A stretch of 64,000 bases of DNA from a virus: IMG/VR virus record IMGVR_UViG_3300025770_000004, positions 248,001 to 312,000 of that record, one strand, 5' to 3'. Below are positions 45,142 through 53,156 of the stretch, piece by piece (positions within the stretch are counted from its first letter, which is position 1; every line of letters begins with the position of its first letter). The translations under genes were made by a program, and so were the position numbers. The notes under the pieces are model-generated. The model searched no databases and was not told the DNA's origin. It saw only the letters and a list, made by a program, of their open reading frames with translations.

Positions 45142-45345
45142 ATGACGGGTAAGAAAACAAGTAATTCACTACAATCAGGTTTAGTTTGGGTGCCTTATAT
45201 ACCAATAGAAACAGTACAATCTATTTCTAATTCTAACTTTACACCAAGGTTATCTATCAAGTCTAGATATTTTATAAGAACTATAAATTTAATAAGGAAA
45301 TCTAAAATAGAAAATATATTTAAAATTAAAAACCCAACTGATTAA
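45142..45345 (+). CDS. Small protein resembling a capsid-protein C-terminal segment, 67 aa
   Basis: 'GLVWVPYIPIETVQSISNSN' followed by 'FTPRLSIKSRYFIRTINLIR' loosely follows the pattern near the C-terminus of gp23-type capsid proteins ('f.PYiplq...vd...F.Pr..f.tRY'). If right, it is a fragment of a capsid-protein gene or a minor relative. Low certainty. A bidirectional terminator follows directly. Confidence 0.3.
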   Translation: MTGKKTSNSLQSGLVWVPYIPIETVQSISNSNFTPRLSIKSRYFIRTINLIRKSKIENIFKIKNPTD

Positions 45346-45358
45346 GTTGGGTTTTTTG
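45329..45358. terminator. Bidirectional terminator
   Basis: Stem AAAACCCAACT/AGTTGGGTTTT with a GATTA loop between convergent genes; A- and T-runs on both sides. Confidence 0.85.
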
Positions 45359-45359
45359 T

Positions 45360-45518
45360 TTAATCAATTGAGTTGTATTTAATATTACCATTCATTAAGT
45401 TTGCTGGAACATTATCTAACGTTTTATAATATTTATGTAATTCATCTAAATATCTTGTTACGCTTTCTGTTTTTTCCAATTTAGCAACTTTATTTATTAT
45501 ATCTCTAACCTCACTCAT
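45360..45518 (-). CDS. Small helical protein, 52 aa
   Basis: MSEVRDIINKVAKLEKTESV and so on, ending 'NGNIKYNSID'. Its ATG overlaps the stop of the 39-aa tagged peptide by 8 nt, so the two are translated together. A longer frame upstream (to 45608) overlies the tagged peptide and is rejected. Function unknown. Confidence 0.5.
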   Translation of the reverse strand: MSEVRDIINKVAKLEKTESVTRYLDELHKYYKTLDNVPANLMNGNIKYNSID

Positions 45519-45630
45519 TAGATTTACTGAATTCACCGAATTCATTTCTAAGTAATTCACCACTAGAATTTGGATATTTATTTGGAAGTGTAGGCTCCCA
45601 AACTTCATTAAACTTTCTTAAATGGTTCAT
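45511..45630 (-). CDS. Tagged mini-protein, 39 aa
   Basis: MNHLRKFNE|VWEPTLPNKYP then NSSGELLRNEFGEFSKSNE. The ATG overlaps the stop of the 130-aa gene by 4 nt, and the stop overlaps the next start, so three genes are chained. The tag is clear, the body tiny. Twenty bases of its tag coding region recur exactly at 46092-46111. Confidence 0.5.
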   Translation of the reverse strand: MNHLRKFNEVWEPTLPNKYPNSSGELLRNEFGEFSKSNE

Positions 45631-46019
45631 TTTATTTCCTTTAGTTTTTCATCTTTGCTAATTTCTTTTACCTCACCTTCATCATTTATCATCTCATCAT
45701 ATAACTTCTTTCCACCTTTATATTTACCCTCTCTTATAGTTAGGTCATTATAAATATCTGCTATTGGATTTATACTGGCATCAATTTTATCTACTTGAAG
45801 CTCTTTGAAAAACTCTATAAAATGAGAACCTTCAATTAATTTTTTTTCTAGTGATACGGGGTCTTTTCCTATTTCCCTATCAAGCTCACTTCTATAAATC
45901 CCAATACTAACCTCTGCAATTTCCCTAGTATAATTTATACTTAAAGAAACTATACGAGCATATGCTTTTTCGTAACTATCACCAAATCTTGTTTCAAACC
46001 CTTGTATTTCTATTGCCAT
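45627..46019 (-). CDS. Hypothetical protein, 130 aa
   Basis: 'SYEKAYARIVSLSINYTREI' then 'AEVSIGIYRSELDREIGKDP' suggests a beta-hairpin domain like small virion-assembly proteins that share a 'yARI.sl' pattern, but I cannot name one. The C-terminus is Lys/Glu-rich. An A12 homopolymer lies just upstream of its ATG and may vary in length. Confidence 0.45.
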   Translation of the reverse strand: MAIEIQGFETRFGDSYEKAYARIVSLSINYTREIAEVSIGIYRSELDREIGKDPVSLEKKLIEGSHFIEFFKELQVDKIDASINPIADIYNDLTIREGKYKGGKKLYDEMINDEGEVKEISKDEKLKEIK

Positions 46020-46052
46020 AACCTTTTTTTTTTTTTATAATCCTTAGTAAAA

Positions 46053-46115
46053 TCAAACCATTTTTATCTTTACGATAAGTGCCTTGTTCACAACTTCATT
46101 AAACTTTCTTATATA
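46053..46115 (-). pseudogene. Remnant of a tagged gene
   Basis: After the stop of the 184-aa gene and in the same frame, the codons read YIRKFNEVVNKALIVKIKMV and then TGA, with no start codon. The part RKFNEV is encoded by a 20-bp exact copy of the tag region of the 39-aa gene at 45601-45620. Probably a decayed duplicate. Confidence 0.45.
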
Positions 46116-46670
46116 TTACTTATTAAATTTTAACTTATAAAGTGTTTTGTATATCAAACAAACAATATCATCAATTATACTATGTAAATGAGTATCTTCT
46201 TCTGATATACATTTTTTAGCATGTTTTATATATTCACCCAATTCTTCAAAATAAGCAACTGGTTCCTTTGATTTAGTTTCACTAGTGTCAATAACATCAT
46301 AGTTTTCTATTATACCATACTGACCTTGATAAACCTCGATAACATCATCAACCATACCAAGAACTTCTTCATAATAAGATCCAAGTGCCATATGTTTAGC
46401 ATAAGAACCTTCATCACCTCTAACTTGTAAATGATAAACGTGTGCCATTTCTCTACTTTCAAATAACTTAGAAAAGAAAGTAGAAACATCATTAGATTCT
46501 GTTGTACCAACTATCTCATCATCATTTTTTTCTTGTGGTACGATTACATTACCAGGTAGATTAGCAGTAACAGATCCATCTCCACTAATTGGTTGCAAAT
46601 CTACCGTTTCTTCTACCTCATTTATTGCTTTAACTGGCCTTTTACCACCAAAATCTGAAAACTTTCTCAT
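46116..46670 (-). CDS. Tag-like protein with helical DUF5856-type domain, 184 aa
   Basis: MRKFSDFGGKRPVKAINE|VEE: a long tag variant with a possible cut at I-x-E. Residues 60-184 are helical: 'STFFSKLFESREMAHVYHLQ', 'SYAKHMALGSYYEEVLGMVD', 'HLHSIIDDIVCLIYKTLYKL'. The spacing of Glu and His (ESREMAHVYH; HLHSIIDD) resembles a ferritin/Dps-like bundle, known to me from uncharacterised phage proteins (DUF5856). Metal binding is an inference. Confidence 0.5.
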   Translation of the reverse strand: MRKFSDFGGKRPVKAINEVEETVDLQPISGDGSVTANLPGNVIVPQEKNDDEIVGTTESNDVSTFFSKLFESREMAHVYHLQVRGDEGSYAKHMALGSYYEEVLGMVDDVIEVYQGQYGIIENYDVIDTSETKSKEPVAYFEELGEYIKHAKKCISEEDTHLHSIIDDIVCLIYKTLYKLKFNK

Positions 46671-46693
46671 ATTCTATAATTTTTTATCTTGTT

Positions 46694-46703
46694 TATATAT
46701 TAA
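46694..46703 (-). promoter_or_regulatory. TTAATATATA promoter box, leadered
   Basis: Minus-strand box 23 nt before the 184-aa gene, just after the stop of the 131-aa gene. Confidence 0.55.
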
Positions 46704-46704
46704 A

Positions 46705-47100
46705 TTAAAATTTACCTTTTAACGCTTTAAATATTAATTCAGTCTCATATCCATCTGATCTCATATCATGATAAAATTCCATTCTCTGTTCTATATCAGG
46801 TATAGCATCACCAAACTCATTTTTCCAAGCTAATTCTATTATTTCTTCTGGTGTTTTACCATCTCCCATCATCTCTTGCTTATGTTTATATATTTCCATA
46901 TTTTCTTCAATTCTTTCTTCAGTAGAATCAATGTTATTTATTTGATAATTTGAACCATACTCAATTGATGATAATATAGAATCTGATAGATACCCTGCCT
47001 CGCCCTCATTTTCAGCAGGTAATATAAGTTCTATCTCAGCATTTACTTTGAAGAATCTACCATTCTCAATATCTTCTAAAACTTTAGTGAATTTTTTCAT
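46705..47100 (-). CDS. Hypothetical acidic protein, 131 aa
   Basis: MKKFTKVLEDIENGRFFKVN: the start is tag-like in composition (basic, aromatic, acidic) but lacks a clean cleavage site. The body contains 'IELILPAENEGEAGYLSDSI' and a helical C-terminus with two 'MxxDGxxxExI' turns ('MMGDGKTPEEII', 'MRSDGYETELIF'). Unknown function. Confidence 0.45.
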   Translation of the reverse strand: MKKFTKVLEDIENGRFFKVNAEIELILPAENEGEAGYLSDSILSSIEYGSNYQINNIDSTEERIEENMEIYKHKQEMMGDGKTPEEIIELAWKNEFGDAIPDIEQRMEFYHDMRSDGYETELIFKALKGKF

Positions 47101-47122
47101 GCGTATTTTTTAATTTATAAAG

Positions 47123-47132
47123 TATATATTAA
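47123..47132 (-). promoter_or_regulatory. TTAATATATA promoter box, leadered
   Basis: Minus-strand box 22 nt before the 131-aa gene. Confidence 0.55.
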
Positions 47133-47178
47133 ATAACCCAGTTAAATTTCATTGAATTCGAAAAATAGAATTATAATT

Positions 47179-47188
47179 TTAATATATA
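47179..47188 (+). promoter_or_regulatory. TTAATATATA promoter box, leadered
   Basis: 24 nt before the ATG at 47213; likely drives the three plus-strand tagged genes to 50931. Confidence 0.6.
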
Positions 47189-47212
47189 ATATGTACAAAA
47201 ATAACTAAGCTT

Positions 47213-47482
47213 ATGAGATTTTTAAAAAAATTCGAAAAATTTAATGAAGAGTTCGTAATGGGTGGACAGGAAGTGGAAACTAAACCAGCACCAACAACAA
47301 CTCCAGATGTTAAACCAGGAACAAGACCTAGTAGACCATCACCAATAAGGAGAGATAAACCATCGGTTAATCCTAATCCTAAAATGGAACTTCCAACATC
47401 TAGTGTTGAAGACGTTGTTAATAAATTCGTGAGTCTCCTTAATGATAAGGGTGAAGACATAAAAAAATATGTCAATAAATAA
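47213..47482 (+). CDS. Tagged Pro-rich protein, 89 aa
   Basis: MRFLKKFEKFNE|EFVMGGQ, then a Pro/Thr/Arg-rich flexible stretch (residues 22-60) and a short C-terminal helix 'VEDVVNKFVSLLNDKGEDIK'. Looks like a head-internal or core peptide. The stop shares its last base with the next ATG (TAATG). Confidence 0.5.
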   Translation: MRFLKKFEKFNEEFVMGGQEVETKPAPTTTPDVKPGTRPSRPSPIRRDKPSVNPNPKMELPTSSVEDVVNKFVSLLNDKGEDIKKYVNK

Positions 47483-48996
47483 TGAAGAATTTTAACGACT
47501 TTATGAATGAAGAAGTTTCTCTTAAAGGTAACTCAGGTATACCTGGAGAAGGGGCTGATAAAGATGAAAAGAAATATTTAAGTGATGTTGAGCGTAGAGC
47601 TCGTCAAAGAATAGGTGTACCCAATGAGGAAAACCCTAGATTTGGACCTCCAAGACAAACAATGCAAGTAGGTAGAGAGATGATGGAAGTCATGGGACAA
47701 TCTATGAGGTTTGTTAGAGGTAATGAAGATGCTTTAGAAGAATTAGCAGAAAGAATAATAATGCAAGAATATGCGTCTATATTAGATAATGTAGATTTAG
47801 ATATTAAGATTGTTAGGCCAGGTGATGTTAAGGCTTTTATGGATGAAGAGTGTGAAGATTGTGAACCACCATCTATGCAATTATTAGAAGATCCCGAAAT
47901 TAAAAAAGAGGTTGATAAAAGAAAGGTTATAAACAATATTACACAAGGTGAAGCTAAAAACACCAAAAGAATTTTAGCAATGCCAGAAGTTAAAACTGAA
48001 TTACAAGCTATTCTTGGTCAAGGACCAGGTGAAGAAGCTCACACACTATGGATGAGATTAACAGAATTAGCTGATAAAATGGATTGGTTAATACCAGTTG
48101 ATGTTAAAGGTGATATGATGGAACAAGCACCAGAAGGAGCGGCAGGAGCATGTTCAGTAAAATGGCCAGAAGCAAAAGAAGAAGAAGATTTATCAAAGAA
48201 AATATTAAAGAATCTTGAAGAAGATGACGCTGATATAGATAACGAAGATGAGGATATACAAGAATTGTTATCAAGTGGTAACCCAATTATAAAAGCAAGA
48301 GGTGTAGATTTCCCAATGTTATTACATGAAACTGTTAAAGGTATTTATGAATTAATAGCAGCGGCTGGTATACCAGAAGATAAAAGAACTGCTGGATTAG
48401 TTATGTCAAATACATCTACAATGGATGATGAAGCAGAAGAGTTCAGATATGGACCAGAATTAGCATCAGATATAAGAGATTTTGTTAATGAAGCTCCGGA
48501 TGTTGATAAGTATCCAAATATAAGAGAACACTTCTATGGTGTGTTACACGCTTTACCAGTAGATGAGTTCTTACCATTGGTTAAGAAAATTCTTTTAAGT
48601 ACCCCAGAAGCTAGAACAAAGGTTGATGAGATGGTAGAAGAAATAATCAAATCAATAGATGAGTATGAATTAGGCGAAGCTTTACCTAATTCTGATTATA
48701 ACGAACCAGAAGAAGATGGAGATACAATTGAACCTAGTAAAGAAAAAGATATTTCATTTGAGGATGAGATGAAACAAAAAACAATTGAAAGAGAATCAGA
48801 TTACTCTCAATTAAGTAAAAAAGAGATTCAAGATTTAATTGATGATGCTCTTGATGCGGCTATAAAGAAAGGTGATGGAGACTTTTCTAAAGTAAAAGAG
48901 CTAAGTGAATTCTTAGGAGAAGGAAAGGAAATTTATCTTAGAGAAATAGAAAGAATAAACGAGGGTCATAGTCACCACGATAGAAAACAAAAATAA
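47482..48996 (+). CDS. Tagged acidic protein, 504 aa
   Basis: MKNFNDFMNE|EVSLKGNSG. Very acidic and mostly helical, with a CEDCEPP motif near residue 133 and 'GACSVKWPEA' near 222; a Glu/Asp-rich loop at 235-255 and another before the C-terminal helix bundle. High charge and helicity fit an internal or core head protein; no enzyme motif. Second gene of the 47213-50931 operon. The next gene follows after 6 nt. Confidence 0.55.
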   Translation: MKNFNDFMNEEVSLKGNSGIPGEGADKDEKKYLSDVERRARQRIGVPNEENPRFGPPRQTMQVGREMMEVMGQSMRFVRGNEDALEELAERIIMQEYASILDNVDLDIKIVRPGDVKAFMDEECEDCEPPSMQLLEDPEIKKEVDKRKVINNITQGEAKNTKRILAMPEVKTELQAILGQGPGEEAHTLWMRLTELADKMDWLIPVDVKGDMMEQAPEGAAGACSVKWPEAKEEEDLSKKILKNLEEDDADIDNEDEDIQELLSSGNPIIKARGVDFPMLLHETVKGIYELIAAAGIPEDKRTAGLVMSNTSTMDDEAEEFRYGPELASDIRDFVNEAPDVDKYPNIREHFYGVLHALPVDEFLPLVKKILLSTPEARTKVDEMVEEIIKSIDEYELGEALPNSDYNEPEEDGDTIEPSKEKDISFEDEMKQKTIERESDYSQLSKKEIQDLIDDALDAAIKKGDGDFSKVKELSEFLGEGKEIYLREIERINEGHSHHDRKQK

Positions 48997-49002
48997 AATT
49001 AT

Positions 49003-50931
49003 ATGAAACTACATAAATATAATCAGTTTTTGGATCAAAAGCCAATAAACGAAGATCTAAATAAATCTAAGAAATTCTTGAAGGAGAGACACCTTTTAAT
49101 AAAAGCGGCTGAAGAAATGGGGTTGATCAAAGGTGAATTAGAACAACAATTGAAACATGGTGAGAAAAAATCACTAACACTAAATGATTTCACTGATGAA
49201 CAAGCAAAGGAACTTAGATATATGATGAGAGGTATGAAAATCTCGGATGAAGAAATACAACAGATTGAAAGAGATCCTGAATTTTTGGAGTTAAGAGAAG
49301 AACTCAAAGATAATATTGGTTATTTATATAACTTCACTTATATGTATTATGTAGAAATGGTTACATTAGAAGAAATAAAGTCTATGTATAATAGATTATT
49401 AGAATACAAAAATTTATTAAACCAATTACCAAAAAAGTTCAATGTAGGTTTTATAGACACTAAAATAGATAATAATAGTGAGATTCTAGTAGATGGTCTT
49501 GACCAATTAGAAGATTATAGAAAAGTTAAGAAGATTGTAGATAAACTGACTAGTGAACTTAAAAAGGATTATAAAAAAGCGGCCGAAGGACAAAAAGAAA
49601 AATTCTCATCAATTGCCACAGCATTTAACGAGATGGGTAAAAAGGAAGACGGAACAATAGATGAAGAAAAGAGAGATGGTTTATGGAAATCATTCTTTGG
49701 TGAAGTAAGAGTAATTGAAGGAGTTAAAAGATATGTTGGTCAATTAAAACGTTACAAAACCATTGGTGAGTTTAACAGAGCGGCAGAAAACTTCTTAAAA
49801 GCATCAGAAAATTCAGATATATTAGCTTTTTATGATAAAATAAATGATTGTAATGAGAAATTTGGATTTGCCGGGGCTGATATAGTATTTGATGAGAATG
49901 GAATTCTTATAATAGAAGTTAAATCATTCCCAGCGAATCAAATGTTAAATGGACATACTAGACACTGTATTAAAGATTATAACAGTCAATGGGAAAATTA
50001 TGTATCAAATCATAATAACAAACAATATTACGTTTATAACTTCAATATACCACAACATGATAATATGTCAGTAGTTGGTGTAACAATCGAACCAGGTCAA
50101 AGAGTAAGAGCAGCACACGCTAAGAATGATTCAAGTGTTGGAAGTGGGTTTAAAAGAACAATGGATAATTGGCAAAAAGAATATGCAATAAAAGATAATC
50201 TTTGGGATCAATTAAAACCAATGACACAAGAAGAAGTTGATAGGAGAGAAAGAGCTAAAGTAGCCGAAAGAAGGATTATCGAGAAAGGATTATCAATTGA
50301 AGATATTGTTAAATTTGTAAAAGAAGATGGTGCTAATATTAATAAGAATAATGGTGTGTGTTTGTCAAACGCTGTTGAAGAAGATGATATCGAAAAGGCT
50401 AAAGTTATACTTCAATTAGGAGCATCTCCTAACTTAAAGAAAGGAGCTGATGCTCCAATTTCAAAAGCTAAGAACTTAGAGATGATTAAGCTACTTGTTA
50501 GTAATGGCTCTGATATAACAGGAGATGTATTCAATAATATATTACACGATATGGATGCTTTAGAATATTGTTTAAAAGCTGGATTAGATCCTAACTTCAA
50601 TAACTTTTTACCATTCAGAAGAGTTTGTAAAGGTAGTTGGAAAACAAGAGATGATATCGGAGAAAGTTATTTAGGAGCATTTAAGTTATTACTTAAATAC
50701 GGAGCTAAATTATCTGATGATAGAGGTAGAAATATGATTATCAAATGGGCATCTGAATACTCTAGACTTGATATATTAGATTTCTTATCAGAAGAAAATC
50801 TTTCACAGAAGTTCACAGCGAAAGAATGGGAGGAAGCAATAACTTGGATAAGCCATTCAAGAAAAACTAATGATGATATAAAAACTGGAATATTTGATTA
50901 CTTAAATAATGAGATAAGTAAAAAATCATAA
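49003..50931 (+). CDS. Tagged protein with ankyrin repeats, 642 aa
   Basis: Tag-like start MKLHKYNQFLDQKPINE|D. Residues 20-250 are helical. Residues 285-395 form a domain with 'GADIVFDENGILIIEVKSFP', 'HTRHCIKDYNSQWENYV' and 'MSVVGVTIEPGQRVRAAHAK', recalling PcfJ-like 'HCV..Y' proteins. Residues about 440-620 carry ankyrin-type repeats: 'DIEKAKVILQLGASPNLKKG', 'NLEMIKLLVSNGSDITGDVF', 'ALEYCLKAGLDPNFNN', 'AFKLLLKYGAKLSDDRG'. Ankyrins mediate protein binding and are unusual in phage virions. I infer a head-packaged effector. A terminator follows. Confidence 0.6.
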   Translation: MKLHKYNQFLDQKPINEDLNKSKKFLKERHLLIKAAEEMGLIKGELEQQLKHGEKKSLTLNDFTDEQAKELRYMMRGMKISDEEIQQIERDPEFLELREELKDNIGYLYNFTYMYYVEMVTLEEIKSMYNRLLEYKNLLNQLPKKFNVGFIDTKIDNNSEILVDGLDQLEDYRKVKKIVDKLTSELKKDYKKAAEGQKEKFSSIATAFNEMGKKEDGTIDEEKRDGLWKSFFGEVRVIEGVKRYVGQLKRYKTIGEFNRAAENFLKASENSDILAFYDKINDCNEKFGFAGADIVFDENGILIIEVKSFPANQMLNGHTRHCIKDYNSQWENYVSNHNNKQYYVYNFNIPQHDNMSVVGVTIEPGQRVRAAHAKNDSSVGSGFKRTMDNWQKEYAIKDNLWDQLKPMTQEEVDRRERAKVAERRIIEKGLSIEDIVKFVKEDGANINKNNGVCLSNAVEEDDIEKAKVILQLGASPNLKKGADAPISKAKNLEMIKLLVSNGSDITGDVFNNILHDMDALEYCLKAGLDPNFNNFLPFRRVCKGSWKTRDDIGESYLGAFKLLLKYGAKLSDDRGRNMIIKWASEYSRLDILDFLSEENLSQKFTAKEWEEAITWISHSRKTNDDIKTGIFDYLNNEISKKS

Positions 50932-50937
50932 TAAAAC

Positions 50938-50967
50938 AAAAACCACTTAAATTAAGTGGTTTTTTTA
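50938..50967. terminator. Bidirectional terminator
   Basis: Stem AAAAACCACTT/AAGTGGTTTTT between convergent genes; the stop codon of the resolvase gene lies inside the hairpin. Confidence 0.8.
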
Positions 50968-51671
50968 TTTTCTAATACTTTGTATATTAAATACGCATCA
51001 TTACAATCCTCATAAGGCTTAGGTAAATTCTTAACAGCTAATAATTCTTCACTAGATTGCTTACAATGTGTAGCCCAATAATCATTTAGGTTATCATTCT
51101 CAACAATTGCTCTTAACATCTCAGGTTTCTTAAAATTACCACCAGAAATTCCCCAATTATTCTTGTAAATATATTCAGTTCTTGGATTCTTACCACCAAT
51201 CTTTTTCTCAATAGGTTTGTATGTTAATTTACATGATTCTAACTTCAATGTAGAGGGTGAAAGTACAAATATGTCGTCTGATACTCTATCAAATAGTTTC
51301 TTTCTTAGAAGTGTTGAAAACGTCACCAAATCGATTATATCACCAGCAGTACTTGAGAATGAATAACCCTCAATTCCTATTAAAGTTTCTTCTTCTGGAT
51401 TTATAGTATCTAAGATATCATCTATAATATAATCAGTAATTCTATCATAATCTTTTAATTTCGTTAACTCACCTTCTGAGTAATCTTCGAACTCTCTATA
51501 CTCAATATATTTATAGGTTATAAATTGCTCTGCCATCTTAAACCACTTCTTCATACCTTTCTTACCAGATACGGATGATTCGCGACAATAATTAAATATT
51601 TTAAATGTTTCACCATCAGAAACCACTAACCCTGTGGAAATTAAACTCGGATCAACTGCTACTATATTCAT
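50952..51671 (-). CDS. RuvC-like Holliday junction resolvase
   Basis: 239 aa, RNase H-type fold. The first catalytic Asp is in 'MNIVAVDPSLISTGLVV', the Glu in 'LIGIEGYSF' (about 100), and the last acidic pair in 'EDCNDAYLIYKVL' near the C-terminus. The order and spacing fit RuvC/poxvirus A22-type junction resolvases, here longer because of an insert at 150-205 with a basic loop. It would resolve branched DNA before packaging, as T4 gp49 does by a different fold. Confidence 0.75.
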   Translation of the reverse strand: MNIVAVDPSLISTGLVVSDGETFKIFNYCRESSVSGKKGMKKWFKMAEQFITYKYIEYREFEDYSEGELTKLKDYDRITDYIIDDILDTINPEEETLIGIEGYSFSSTAGDIIDLVTFSTLLRKKLFDRVSDDIFVLSPSTLKLESCKLTYKPIEKKIGGKNPRTEYIYKNNWGISGGNFKKPEMLRAIVENDNLNDYWATHCKQSSEELLAVKNLPKPYEDCNDAYLIYKVLENKKTT

Positions 51672-51707
51672 AGAATTATATATCTATCGAATCCACCTCT
51701 CTTTTGG

Positions 51708-52124
51708 TTAGTTTGGGTTACCATCATTATCATATCTCTCCGGTATAAACTGTGGTTTATGACCAATTTCAGTGATAACCAACTCATAATAAGCATCAGT
51801 AGATCCAAAATCACTATAAAATACCTTTAACCCGAATCCACTTAGTTGTGAATGAACATCATATATTAAATCGTGTATCTTTGGCTCTATATGATATAAT
51901 GTTGGCATATCATTTGGAAAATCTATGGTTTTATCAAAAAGTTGTATAATAAATGATTTATCATCATTTTTAATGATGCCTGATTGTAATGGATTCTCTA
52001 CTGAAAATCCTAACTCCGGAAACTCATCAGTTATGTATAACATAATATCACTTATATCATTATAAGTCATACCTTTATCACCATAAACACTTTCTTTTAG
52101 AAACTCGTTATACTTTTTCAACAT
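51708..52124 (-). CDS. Capsid-targeted-type protein, 138 aa
   Basis: MLKKYNEFLKE|SVYGDKG is nearly superimposable on the T4 tag with L-x-E|S. The body is a small alpha/beta domain ('DISDIMLYITDEFPELGFSV', 'SQLSGFGLKVFYSDFG') of unknown function. Predicted leaderless. Confidence 0.55.
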   Translation of the reverse strand: MLKKYNEFLKESVYGDKGMTYNDISDIMLYITDEFPELGFSVENPLQSGIIKNDDKSFIIQLFDKTIDFPNDMPTLYHIEPKIHDLIYDVHSQLSGFGLKVFYSDFGSTDAYYELVITEIGHKPQFIPERYDNDGNPN

Positions 52125-52128
52125 ACGG

Positions 52129-52138
52129 TATATATTAA
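52129..52138 (-). promoter_or_regulatory. TTAATATATA promoter box, 4 nt before ATG
   Basis: Minus-strand TTAATATATA, CCGT, then the ATG of the 138-aa tagged protein. It abuts the divergent host-type promoter at 52139. Confidence 0.6.
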
Positions 52139-52170
52139 TTTGGTCATTGAGTAATATTTCCTTATATTTG
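52139..52170 (+). promoter_or_regulatory. Host-type promoter TTTG-N20-TATATTTG
   Basis: TTTG at 52139-52142, 20 nt, TATATTTG at 52163-52170, then a 25-nt leader to the DUF6011-like gene. Confidence 0.65.
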
Positions 52171-52195
52171 TATTAATCACTACAAAATAAAAACT

Positions 52196-52648
52196 ATGAA
52201 AGGACACAAATTAAATAACACAGACGCTCTTAAATTTATCTTCTCGGGTAAATCAACGACTACATTCTTAAATGTAGAAACTAATAACAGATTCACTTTC
52301 AAAGTGAAACAAGCTAAAGATTCAAACCTGTTTTTCGTAAGTCTTCTAAATGGACCAGATAATTATTCTTACATCGGAACGGCAGTAGAAGGTAATTACA
52401 GACACGGTAAGAAATCTTTAATAACAAAAGATTCACAATCTGTTAAAGTTTTCGAATATGTTGTGAAAAAATTAAAATCAAAGAATCTATCTGAAAAAAT
52501 AGAAGTTTGGCATGAAGGAAGATGTGGTAAATGTAATAGACCACTAACAGTACCATCTAGTATCTTAACTGGAATTGGACCATCTTGTGCTAAGAAACTA
52601 TCAAAGTCTGAAAAGAGAGATAACTTCCTTAAATTGATTCTCGCTTAA
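52196..52648 (+). CDS. DUF6011-like zinc-ribbon protein, 150 aa
   Basis: Near residues 110-135 lies 'GRCGKCNRPLTVPSSILTGI' then 'GPSCAKK', the CxxC...GxGPxCxxK pattern of DUF6011 found in many phage and plasmid proteins. The N-terminal domain ('TTTFLNVETNNRFTFKVKQA') is beta-rich. Probably binds nucleic acid. Transcribed from a host-type promoter with the phosphatase gene downstream (18 nt), so an early gene. Confidence 0.65.
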   Translation: MKGHKLNNTDALKFIFSGKSTTTFLNVETNNRFTFKVKQAKDSNLFFVSLLNGPDNYSYIGTAVEGNYRHGKKSLITKDSQSVKVFEYVVKKLKSKNLSEKIEVWHEGRCGKCNRPLTVPSSILTGIGPSCAKKLSKSEKRDNFLKLILA

Positions 52649-52666
52649 TACATTAAATAAAAACCA

Positions 52667-53137
52667 ATGACAAAAGATACTTATATTTTCGATCTCGATG
52701 GTACTATCGCAAACATAGATGCACGTAGAAAACTATCCACCAAAACAAACGGTAAAATGGATTTCAAACAATTCTTTGATCCGAAAAATATCGATTTAGA
52801 CTTACCAAATGATCCAGTAATTCAAACATTACAAACACTTCACAAAGCTGGATTCAAGATCGTTATCTTCTCAGGAAGAAGCAAAGCAACAAAAGCCACA
52901 ACGACACAATGGTTAAATAAATACAACATACCATTTGATGTTCTAAAAATGAGACCAACATCAAATACATTCGCATATATGAAGGATGATGATCTTAAAA
53001 AACATTGGTTAGATACAATTTTCCCTGATGATTCTAAAAATCGAATTATTTCAGTTTTTGATGATAGAGACCAAGTAGTAACAATGTGGAGATCAAACGA
53101 TATTCCATGTTTTCAAGTAAATTATGGTGATTTTTGA
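52667..53137 (+). CDS. Polynucleotide kinase-type 3'-phosphatase domain (HAD)
   Basis: 156 aa. Motif I 'YIFDLDGTIAN', motif II 'IVIFSGRSKATKATTTQWL', then 'VLKMRPTSN', 'KKHWLDTI' and 'ISVFDDRDQVVTMWRSNDIP', the pattern of the C-terminal phosphatase half of T4 Pnkp. The kinase half is absent. With the RNA ligase-like protein it could heal RNA ends (2',3' phosphate removal) in tRNA repair. Ends before a terminator. Confidence 0.8.
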   Translation: MTKDTYIFDLDGTIANIDARRKLSTKTNGKMDFKQFFDPKNIDLDLPNDPVIQTLQTLHKAGFKIVIFSGRSKATKATTTQWLNKYNIPFDVLKMRPTSNTFAYMKDDDLKKHWLDTIFPDDSKNRIISVFDDRDQVVTMWRSNDIPCFQVNYGDF

Positions 53138-53156
53138 AAAATAAAATTATATCCAT

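Noticed and set aside
45519-45608. Longer frame upstream of the 52-aa gene
   Set aside because: It overlaps the coupled 39-aa tagged peptide in another frame, which has the better start and tag.
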